From contig NZ_BMDO01000006.1 of assembly GCF_014635825.1 (NCBI RefSeq), positions 1-64,000 on the forward strand: DNA of 64,000 nt, in the 5' to 3' direction. The stretch is from Mucilaginibacter galii (lineage in GTDB: Bacteria; Bacteroidota; Bacteroidia; Sphingobacteriales; Sphingobacteriaceae). Below, piece by piece: positions 44,622 through 52,443 of this stretch; position 1 is the first letter of the stretch; the number at the start of each line of letters is the position of its first letter. The notes beneath the pieces are model-generated. The model worked only from the letters and a program-made list of their open reading frames with translations. It was not told where the DNA came from and did not search any database. The translations under genes were made by a program, and so were the position numbers.

Positions 44622-46135
44622 TAAGTTCTGTTAAAAGTGGTGGCAGGTGTTTCCGGGGCAGGCGGTTTGAAGGCCAGTACCATTTCCTGAACCTGCCGGG
44701 TAATGCGGTCATAGTTCTGCCGCAGCTTTTCGTCGGCCTTTCCGCCGAAATCATAATAAGTGGGCAGGGGTTTGTAATTCTTTTCCTCCTCCCCGATGGC
44801 CTTCATATCGAGGTTGATCCGGCAATTCACGGCGGATGTTTCAAATTGCCCGGTATAAACTTCCTGTGCATCGGCCGCGATGACGCCGACCATTTCCCCG
44901 GCATTGAGGGACGCAATTTTACCGGCCGGAATGAGTGCCTCTAACTTTTCATTAAGGGACGTAGAGGTCTTATTACGGTCAATGGACAGCCCCTCCCCTA
45001 ACTGTTTGGACTTACCGAACAGCCGTTCGAGCCATTCCAGCGTTTCCTTGTTGCGAACGGAGCCGGAAAGGACGTTGCCGATCACCGCCGTGATGGTCGC
45101 TGCGGTGTCCTTGCCATATTGCTGATTGAACTGCGGCAATTCCTGTAAGCCCATAAGCACGGCCACTTTATTACTGCGGGCGGTCGCGATCAGGTTTTCC
45201 ACCTTATGCACGAACAACGTGGGCACCTCATCGACGATCAATGCGGAAGGCAGATTGCCTTTGGTGTTGATCAGCTTGGTCAGGCGGTTAATAATGATGG
45301 AATAACAGGCCGAGTTGATGTTCTGCGTATTCGGGTCATTGGCCAGTACCAGAATACCGGGATTCCCCTTCGCCGAAATTTTCAGATCAAAATCATCACC
45401 CGAAAACACCCAATACGTTTCTTTGGTGGCCAGGCGGCTGATAAAGATCTTGAGCGTGCCGATCTGTCCTTCGAGCTGGTCGAATGCCTTGGCATTGAAG
45501 GCCGTCATAAAGGGAGATAACAGGGCCCGGAGTTCCTGCTCCGAGGTCAGGGTATTAAATATTTCCTCGTAAGAGCGGTTCAGCAGCGAAAGCACGTGCG
45601 GCAGGCTCGAATATTTACCGCCCTGGTATTTGCTCATAAAATAGATACAGGAAGCTAAGAAATTGATAGCCGACTGGGTGAAGAACTGATCGCTCCCGCC
45701 AGACTTGTCCCCTTTTTTGAGTGCCTCAACCAGTGCTTCTGCCGTTTCCGAAGCATCCGCCAGCGAGCGGATATAATCTGCCCGCCAGGGGTTGATGCGC
45801 CTGCTTTTCTCCACCTCGTTCAGGTTCAGCACATGAAAGGTGTAACCCTTCATCTTACCCTGACCACGGGCCAGTAAGTAGTGATAATAAGCGATCTGAC
45901 CAAGGTCGGGGAACTTAAAATCATAAAGACAAACCGCGAATTCCTTGGCAATCAGCTGCCGGATAAAAGGGTTGACGATAGAAAAGCTTTTACCTGAGCC
46001 GGGGGTACCAATGACCATGGTGCCGCGAAAGACATTACAGATATTGATCCACCCATGCCGTACCTTTTTGTCGAAGTAGAACAGCATCGGGATATTGACC
46101 GAATAGGGCGTTTCCTTCTTCTGAAGCGGCTGCAT
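44621..46135 (-). pseudogene. TraG/VirD4-type coupling ATPase, 5'-truncated
   Basis: 504 residues from ATG 46135. Walker A is GTPGSGKSFSIVNP near residue 45 and Walker B lies in LPSALIVDEVPTLF near 300. The ATPase core of type IV coupling proteins is complete. The usual N-terminal membrane helices are absent. In the same frame, upstream of this ATG, codons read FFKPTGKKNSEAESF before a stop at about 46189, which looks like the end of the lost membrane region. The gene is therefore probably cut and the element immobilised. Confidence 0.75.
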
Positions 46136-46185
46136 AAAGCTTTCCGCCTCCGAATTCTTTTTACCCGTTGGCTTAAAAAATAGTC

Positions 46186-46611
46186 ATCCAGACAAAACTT
46201 ACCCACCGGAGAACCGCAAAAGGCAGGAATGCAGACGAACGAAAGCCTGCCCGGCTGAGCAAAGCGGCGCGTGGCAGGCGAAAGTGAAGGCGAAATGAAG
46301 GCGTTTTGAAAACGTTGGGCAGGTCAATCTTGCAGCGCAGCTAAAGTTTGCCTGGCTTGATGAGAAGCATCAGGAATAACAGTGGTTGCCTTCGATAAAA
46401 GATTTAGCGTATAGCGTGGCCTGGTGGAGATTCCGCATGGCTTGACCATACCATTCCGTAGGATTTAGAGCACCGATTTGTGTAATCTGATTTTCAATTT
46501 AATTTTATTCAGTCAATAAATTAGCCTGGTCAAAGTGTTGTGGAATCGATTAATTACATTCCCGGAATGAGGTGGTCAATGGCCTCGGAATTTCCATCTA
46601 GTTTGTCCTAC
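46186..46611. other. scrambled junction region
   Basis: No intact gene. It contains a GC-rich stem (GGCAGG 46222-46227 with CCTGCC 46246-46251) and a stretch similar to the group II intron insertion site (46340-46415). A minus-strand reading frame at 46370-46498 (LNPTEWYGQAMRNLHQATLY) has no start codon. IS21-like end modules lie at 46528-46591. It joins the broken transfer block to the DUF5694 gene. Confidence 0.6.
46528..46591. mobile_element. IS21-like terminal repeat remnant
   Basis: GGTCA-N9-GGAAT at 46528-46546 and GGTCA-N8-GGAAT at 46574-46591, with an extra GGAAT at 46564-46568. The same modules occur at 80-121. No transposase genes are nearby, so this is a scar or end remnant. It lies about 20 bases from the DUF5694 stop codon. 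Confidence 0.5.
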
Positions 46612-47472
46612 TTATTTTAGTTTGTCAAATTCTACAAATTCATATTCTGGGGAGCTTTCCAGTAGTTGCCTGAGAATGGAACCATGTCCATTTCCAAATA
46701 TGACTAAAATCCTATCTTTTGAACTTTCGGTTATTCCTTGAAGGTTTCTGAATATCCGCAAATTTCTACTGTACCAGTTCATAGCAAGCGCATCTGCACC
46801 TCTTTTATGATTTAATTTGAAATCTCCTATTAAATAGGCTCCGTGCCCTGCCTGGTGGTAACTTCTCGAATTGGTATGTTTAAAATAATCAAGCAAATTT
46901 AGTCTTAGCCGCAATTTGTCGTCGTAGGCATACCATTCTTCATATATCTTACTATAAGGGTCATCGCTTTTATAGTCATAATCTTTGAACAGGTTTTTAA
47001 CGTAAACCGGGTCTAACTTTCCTGGGTCTGATACCAATGGAACATCGTCAATTGCATAGATCGTATCTAAATTGAGTTCATCTGCAATCCGCAGCCCGAG
47101 CTGATATCTTTCATCACGTTCCATTCTGTATGCACCCTTTTTGTAATCCCTTAATTTTTCAGTCGGCTCCCATTTCGGAAAAGCCTCAATGGCGATTTTT
47201 GTAGGTTTGAATCTCTTGATATAGTTGACCAGTTCTGTAACTTCTTTTTTTCTGGATTCAGAAAGCACATCAACTTTGTTACTATCGGCAATAACATGGG
47301 CATCTAATCCCGGATAGTGAAAATGAAAGGTTCCAACGAATAATACCTTTACCGGCTTTGGAAAAAACGACGACAGCGGTAATATTTCGGATTTATTCTG
47401 TGCGAAAGCCAGGGAAGCGCTAAGTAAAAATAGGGAGAGAAACATTAATTTCTTTGAGTAGGCATTTTTCAT
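46612..47472 (-). CDS. DUF5694 (TraB-like) secreted protein
   Basis: 286 residues from ATG 47472 (MKNAYSKKLMFLSLFLLSASLAFAQ), which gives a clean signal peptide; an earlier in-frame start would add 21 untypical residues. The core begins VLFVGTFHFHYPGLDAH and continues KIAIEAFPKWEPTEKLRDYKKGAYRMERDERYQLG. It ends with ILVIFGNGHGSILRQLLESSPEYEFVE, the TraB/PrgY-like pattern with GTFHFH and GNGH histidine motifs. The family may be metal-dependent hydrolases, but that is not proven. It stands alone. Confidence 0.75.
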   Translation of the reverse strand: MKNAYSKKLMFLSLFLLSASLAFAQNKSEILPLSSFFPKPVKVLFVGTFHFHYPGLDAHVIADSNKVDVLSESRKKEVTELVNYIKRFKPTKIAIEAFPKWEPTEKLRDYKKGAYRMERDERYQLGLRIADELNLDTIYAIDDVPLVSDPGKLDPVYVKNLFKDYDYKSDDPYSKIYEEWYAYDDKLRLRLNLLDYFKHTNSRSYHQAGHGAYLIGDFKLNHKRGADALAMNWYSRNLRIFRNLQGITESSKDRILVIFGNGHGSILRQLLESSPEYEFVEFDKLK

Positions 47473-47587
47473 AATAATCATCATGTTTATCACTATAAGA
47501 CAATGTAAAAAAGGAAACGCTGCATGAAACGTCATTTAAAAGAAGGCAGCACTTGCTACAGGAGAAGGCATAGTTAAAAACAGGTAA

Positions 47588-47782
47588 ACTATCAATTATA
47601 ACATCGATTTGGTTTGCCTTGTCCTATTGCTGAAGGTAGTACCTATAGCCTTTCTTTCCTTATTAGAAAGGTTTCAACAGTTTGGCTTTGAACAGCCGAA
47701 CACGGCACTGGGCTACTTACCCTTTTTATTACTGCCGACTTGTTTAGTTCCAATGGTCGTATTGTCAACATCAGGCAACTAA
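47588..47782 (+). pseudogene. membrane protein C-terminal remnant
   Basis: An open frame without ATG encodes about 63 residues: LVLLLKVVPIAFLSLLERFQ, then FGFEQPNTALGYLPFLLLPT, then CLVPMVVLSTSGN and a stop. It looks like the last two helices of a larger inner-membrane protein whose 5' part is gone. A TTG at 47609 could start a short version. I do not recognise the family. The rest of 47473-47845 shows nothing else. Confidence 0.45.
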
Positions 47783-47845
47783 TTTTAAAGCAGTAACCTC
47801 ATTCACTTAGCACTGAAGATCATAATATCAATCAGCAGTGATGTT

Positions 47846-48748
47846 TTGGAAATCTCCCTGTGTCCATACCTTTCAAGTACTTTGATTGCTCGAAAGGCAA
47901 ATTTAAAAATGGGTGGTATGGAACCTCCTACTAATGCATTACAGATAATGTTCCGAGGTAAAAAGCTCGAATTTATTAATGTAACTGGGTTGATATTGCA
48001 CGGAAAATTCTATTTCGGCTCAGAAGGAAACTTGGAATTTAATCATTGTGCAGTTGATAACCTTAAATGCCGTGAACTGGACATCCCTCGTTTGTCTTTC
48101 GAAAACTGTTCAGTTCGCAATATTCAAATTGCCAATTCAGATATAAGTGGCTGGCTTTTCGTTACAAGTTTAGTCAGCGGTATAATCTCAGATAGCAAGC
48201 TGTTTCATTTTCGTGTATATGGTAGAAACTTCACACCCACCTTTGTAAATAGTGAGTTAGACGAGTGGAAGGTCATTCATAACGGTTTGCATCATGAAGA
48301 AGATTTTGAAAAAACCTATCGGACTTTGTCCAAAGCAGCAGATGATTCTGGTAACAGGAAACTTGCCGCCGATTATAAAATAAGGGAACTTGATTTTATC
48401 AGAGAAAAGAAAAAGGGGCTTGACCGGTTTTGGATGACGCTAAACAGAGCTTATTGGGGATATGGGCAGAAGCCATTTCAACTCATCAAAGTCTCACTAA
48501 TCTCCATTTTCTTACTTGCAATTGTCTACTCATTTTTCCCATCTTCATTTGCGAATAATGCGCTAGCAGGCAAAAATTATTTCGCGGTTCTTTTCAATGC
48601 ATGCTATTTCAGTATCGTGACCTTTACAACTCTTGGATATGGTGACCTAAGTCCTATAGGTGGTCTAAAGATACTCGCAGCAATTGAAGCGTTATTCGGA
48701 GCAATCACATTAGGTTTTTTAGTTGCAGGATTGACAAAAAACAGTTAA
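47846..48748 (+). CDS. potassium-channel-like protein with pentapeptide-like N-terminus
   Basis: About 280-300 residues; the start is uncertain (TTG 47846, or ATG 47909, MGGMEPPT). The first 140 residues are short strand-rich repeats (FINVTGLILHGKFYFGSEGNLEFNHCAVDNLKCRELDIP), suggesting a right-handed beta-helix. A two-helix pore domain follows at about 220-300 with the selectivity filter TTLGYGD in SIVTFTTLGYGDLSP. It would form a tetrameric inner-membrane ion channel gated or anchored by the N-terminal domain. Pentapeptide-like plus ion-channel fusions occur in bacteria; the ligand is unknown. The 5' end may be missing. Confidence 0.72.
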   Translation: MEISLCPYLSSTLIARKANLKMGGMEPPTNALQIMFRGKKLEFINVTGLILHGKFYFGSEGNLEFNHCAVDNLKCRELDIPRLSFENCSVRNIQIANSDISGWLFVTSLVSGIISDSKLFHFRVYGRNFTPTFVNSELDEWKVIHNGLHHEEDFEKTYRTLSKAADDSGNRKLAADYKIRELDFIREKKKGLDRFWMTLNRAYWGYGQKPFQLIKVSLISIFLLAIVYSFFPSSFANNALAGKNYFAVLFNACYFSIVTFTTLGYGDLSPIGGLKILAAIEALFGAITLGFLVAGLTKNS

Positions 48749-48980
48749 TGAATTTAACGAAGTTTAACCACGAACTCACCCCCACACAAGTCCCCTTCAG
48801 CCGTATGCGTGCGCAGGAACTGCCAGGTTAAGCGGAGCGTACGGTCGGTTCCGGCCTGCGGATGGGTATTCGGCAGAAGGGGGCTTGCGGTGCGGCCCGG
48901 GATGTGGTGAAGCCATGCAGCGGAGCAAATGCCTGAACCTGATCCCGGGCATGGGGCAGAATCAGGGATAGCAGCGGCAT

Positions 48981-51317
48981 GTGTGACTTGTTGTCCGTGA
49001 GTAAAGTAAGCGGACATTACAAATGTTCTTTGTAATAACTGATATCTGGTGAATGGAAACACCATTCCATCTATTTGAACAGATGAAAACACTTTCCTCA
49101 TTTATGCAGGTGGCATCTGCATGAGTGCAGCAGGGAAGAAAGCAGGTAAGAATGGAATCTGACATTCAATCCTTTGCAAGTGTAGAGGTATGCGTAGGCA
49201 ACGAACCTATGTTTGAATCACCGTCACGATCAACAAGCCTACTCAGATTACTCAACCACGGTTGTAAGGCTTGCCCAAAATGGGAACGGTTACAGGATTG
49301 ATGGTTATGTCGTCCATCGATCGTTCAAACAATTGTAATCCGGTGAAGAATAGGACGCTAACCCTTAGTCAATTAAGACCATACAGATAATCGGAACAAG
49401 GTAATCTTATTAAGGCTCTGCAATAGCAGAGGGAAGCCATCCTTATGCCTTAGTAAGAAGAGATTGGTTAAAAAGCAAATGCCTTTGGGAAAGCCAAAGG
49501 ATAAGCAGACGTACCCACGACGTTAATGATAGATTTAGTAAGTAGCAACTTAAGACGATGAACACGGCAATACGACCGATGTATGAATGGAACACAATTA
49601 ACTGGACGAAGGTTCAGCGTAATGTTTTCAAGCTGCAAAAACGGATTTATCAGGCAAGCATGCGCGGAGATATAATATCTATGCGAAAACTGCAAAAACT
49701 GTTATTGAAATCTAATGCCGCCAAGCTATTGGCGGTTAGGAAAGTAACACAGGACAATCAAGGCAAGAAAACAGCGGGTGTTGATGGTGTAAGAAAACTA
49801 ACGCCGGTGCAGCGAATGAAACTTAGCAACCAAGACTTATTGGAAGCAAAGGTTAAACCAACGCGCCGAATATGGATTCCGAAACCAAACAGCGATGAAA
49901 AACGCCCTTTGGGCATACCCATTATGAAAGACCGTGCTGCATAGGCATTGGTTAAATTAGCCCTTGAACCCGAATGGGAAGCGAGGTTTGAACCCAATAG
50001 TTATGGGTTTAGGCCTGGTCGCTCAGTCCATGATGCTATTGAAGCAATCTTTTTATCAATCAAAAGTAAGCCTAAGTATGTATTAGATGCCGATATCGAG
50101 AAATGCTTTGATAAAATCAGTCATGAAAAACTGTTAACAAAGTTAAATACCATTCCCAGCCTAAGAAGATTGATTAGGGCTTGGTTAAAAGCCGGGGCGT
50201 TAGAGGATGATGTATTTAATCAGACTGAACAAGGCACGCCGCAAGGCGGTGTAATTTCTCCACTATTGGCTAACATTGCATTACACGGCATGGAACAAAT
50301 CGTTAAAGAGAAATTCCCTGTTCGTGGCGGCCCAATACTTATTAGATATGCTGATGATTTCTTAGTCTTTCATAAAGATCTCGCGGTTATAAATCACTGT
50401 AAAACAGCTATAGAATTATGGCTTGCAGATATTGATTTAAATCTGAAAGAGGAGAAGACGAGAATTGCACACACCCTACTACAGGATGAACATGGCAACC
50501 GAGGATTCGACTTTTTAGGTATGCACATTGGCCAATACAATGTTGGCAAAACACATACAGGAAAAAGCAACTACGGAAAACCTCTCGGCTTCAAAACTTT
50601 TATTAGGCCATCGAAAAAGTCTCAAAAGAAACAACATAAAGCCATACAAAACATTGTACGCCGCAACCGTACAATCGAACAAGAACGCCTGATAGAACAA
50701 CTTAATCCTGTCATTAGGGGATGGAGTAAATTTCATTCAACAGTTGTATCAAAGAGGGTGTTCAGTAATATGTCACACAAGTTGTTTCAATCTTTGAGGC
50801 GATGGGCGAATCGAAGACACCCGGATAAGACCCAGACTTGGGTAAATCGCAAATACTGGCGATTGGAAACCGGTCGTTGGACATTTGCTGCTCGTAAAGG
50901 GAAGCCTCTTAGGCTCTATAGTGAAACTCCAATCATCAGGCACGTCAAAGTTAAAGAGAACCGCTCACTATATGATGGTGACTGGTCTTATTGGGGCGCA
51001 AGGCTTGGTCGATACCCTACGTTATCAAACAGAAAAGCCATGCTTTTGAGGAAACAAAAAGGTCGATGTTCAATATGCAAATTGCAGTTTACGTTAGGGG
51101 ATGATATGGATACCGATCATATTATTCCTTTGCATTTGGCAGGAAAAGATATATGGGCTAATGTGCAATTATTGCACGCTCATTGTCATGTCACCAAAAC
51201 GAGGAAAGATAGCTTGCTTCATATAAATGATTAACGGACGAGGAGCCGTGTGAAGGGAAACTTTCACGCACGGTTTTGAAGACCAGCCGTAGAGGCGACT
51301 CTACGGCTGAGTTTAAT
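48981..51317 (+). mobile_element. group II intron with broken reverse transcriptase
   Basis: The 5' end GTGTGAC matches the GUGYG consensus. The 3' end has domain V at about 51243-51277 (GAGCCGTGTG ... ACGCACGGTTTTG) and a domain VI stem (AGCCGTAGAG...CTCTACGGCT) followed by GAGTTTAAT. Removing 48981-51317 joins flanks whose combined sequence resembles the intron-free stretch at 46340-46415, which supports the boundaries. The encoded protein has an amber codon, so mobility would need suppression or help in trans. Confidence 0.72.
49558..51234 (+). pseudogene. ltrA: group II intron reverse transcriptase/maturase, amber-interrupted
   Basis: 558 codons. The RT domain starts with VQRNVFKLQKRIYQA and GVDGVRK and carries the YADD active site (RYADDFLVF) near residue 265; the maturase domain (NPVIRGWSKFHSTV) and a C-terminal HNH endonuclease (CSICKLQ, then DMDTDHIIPLHLAGKD) follow. 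At 49942-49944 a TAG replaces the glutamine expected in RAMQALVKLALEPEWEA (CAG to TAG). Both halves are in the same frame with no other defect, so the inactivation looks recent. The protein would normally splice and mobilise the intron. Confidence 0.85.
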
Positions 51318-51738
51318 CCTTCGTCAGAAGATATAGCGTATAGCCCGCCCGCAGGGGATGCCCAGTGCTACTATCACGTGGAGGTTAGTTCCAACTCACA
51401 GCCAATAACGTTCATGCAGCAATTGAACAGCAACCATTTTATGGCAGCAACCGATACAGGCTATAGACTTTCAAGGAATTACCGGGTAAAAAGGTACACC
51501 AACAACCAGAGCAACAAAACCCCTAAGGCAAAAACCACTTGCTCCCTTTTCCGGTTCCCTTTCCCTTTTTTCTTTAAAACCATGGTGAAATCAATCATTT
51601 ATGCATTGATAAAAGTCGGAATAGCTATACAACCAACTTACGAGTACTTGAATTAGTCAAATAAAAATACAAAGTGTGGGTTTATAAACCAACACTTCTA
51701 AACAGCTAATAAACAATTTTCGCTATCGAATACGGTAC
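51318..51738. other. intron 3' flank, no supported gene
   Basis: The region after the intron continues the insertion site sequence (27 bases at 51318-51344 match 46389-46415 at 23 positions). A plus-strand frame runs to about 51656, but it begins inside the intron and shows no known domain, so I do not call it a gene. A near-perfect 26-base palindrome lies at 51672-51697. Confidence 0.5.
51672..51697. promoter_or_regulatory. 26-base palindrome before the XRE gene
   Basis: Arms of 13 bases (51672-51684 and 51685-51697) pair with one mismatch (AAGTGTGGGTTTA against TAAACCAACACTT) and no spacer. It ends 41 bases before the XRE start, so an autoregulatory operator is likely; a terminator is less likely without a T run. 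Confidence 0.5.
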
Positions 51739-51963
51739 ATGTATAGCGAAGCGCAACAAGAAAATCTGGTTAAATTCGGCAAGCACCTGGAAATGCTGCG
51801 GAAACGCGAAGGACTATCCTTTCGTAAACTGGCGCAGCGCTGTGACATTGACTATAGCAACCTCAAGAAATACGAAAAAGGAGAAATTAATATCTCCTTA
51901 CTTACCCTGATCGATCTGGCTAGTGCATTGGGTGTTACTCACCAGGAATTGATGGATTTTTGA
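51739..51963 (+). CDS. XRE-family small HTH protein
   Basis: 74 residues, essentially one helix-turn-helix domain: FGKHLEMLRKREGLSFRKLAQRCDIDYSNLKKYEKGEINISLLTLIDLASALGV. The length and lone domain are typical of small repressors in mobile elements or toxin-antitoxin contexts; no toxin gene is adjacent. The upstream palindrome probably binds it. It marks the end of the accessory region. Confidence 0.83.
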   Translation: MYSEAQQENLVKFGKHLEMLRKREGLSFRKLAQRCDIDYSNLKKYEKGEINISLLTLIDLASALGVTHQELMDF

Positions 51964-52422
51964 CAGGTTAAATATTCTCCTTACTCCCCGTAAAGTTTCT
52001 GCGACAAATAAGAGCTAATTAATCAAAGGAATTAACTGATCCCAAATTAGATGTTATCTTTTGTACAAATACCTAATCAACAGAGAACTCCACCAAAACA
52101 AATTCTTACAGATAACGTAAAAATCGGCAACTAATAAATTTTAGTAATTTTGATGGTTGTTATTTTACATATTCGTTAAATATTCATTTAGTAAGGATTA
52201 TTCATATTTGTGATGGTAATGAATTAAACCTTAAAAGAAGCATTTCCCTGCGAGCTTGGATTTATATCATTATCTATATTATCCAACTTTAACTAATTAA
52301 CGTACTATGAGCCCGTTATGTTCATTACTTAGCCGTTTAGCTTAAAGCTGGTGAATTGCTTTTTTTAAAATTCAAAATCACACTAATTCATTGATGATTT
52401 TTTAGCCAATCCTATTGTTGAA
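51964..52422. other. intergenic region, no gene seen
   Basis: AT-rich, about 460 bases. I found no tRNA, convincing ORF or hairpin. Promoter elements for the downstream kinase probably lie here. Confidence 0.5.
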
Positions 52423-52443
52423 TTGGCTCTTAAAGCCAGTATT

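Noticed and set aside
46370-46498. Minus-strand frame LNPTEWYGQAMRNLHQATLY
   Set aside because: Looks protein-like but lacks a start codon and any recognised family; kept only as part of the scrambled junction.
48754-49101. Minus-strand frame of 115 codons
   Set aside because: It begins inside the group II intron and crosses the intron 5' end, so it is not a native gene. The part outside the intron may be an old fragment.
51276-51656. Plus-strand frame of 126 codons
   Set aside because: Starts in intron domain VI and has no known domain; the exon part looks like relic sequence.
52120-52165. Possible fourth copy of the ACTAA...TTAGT motif (ACTAATAAATTTTAGTA)
   Set aside because: The half-site spacing differs by one base and no damage-type gene follows; AT-rich chance similarity is likely.
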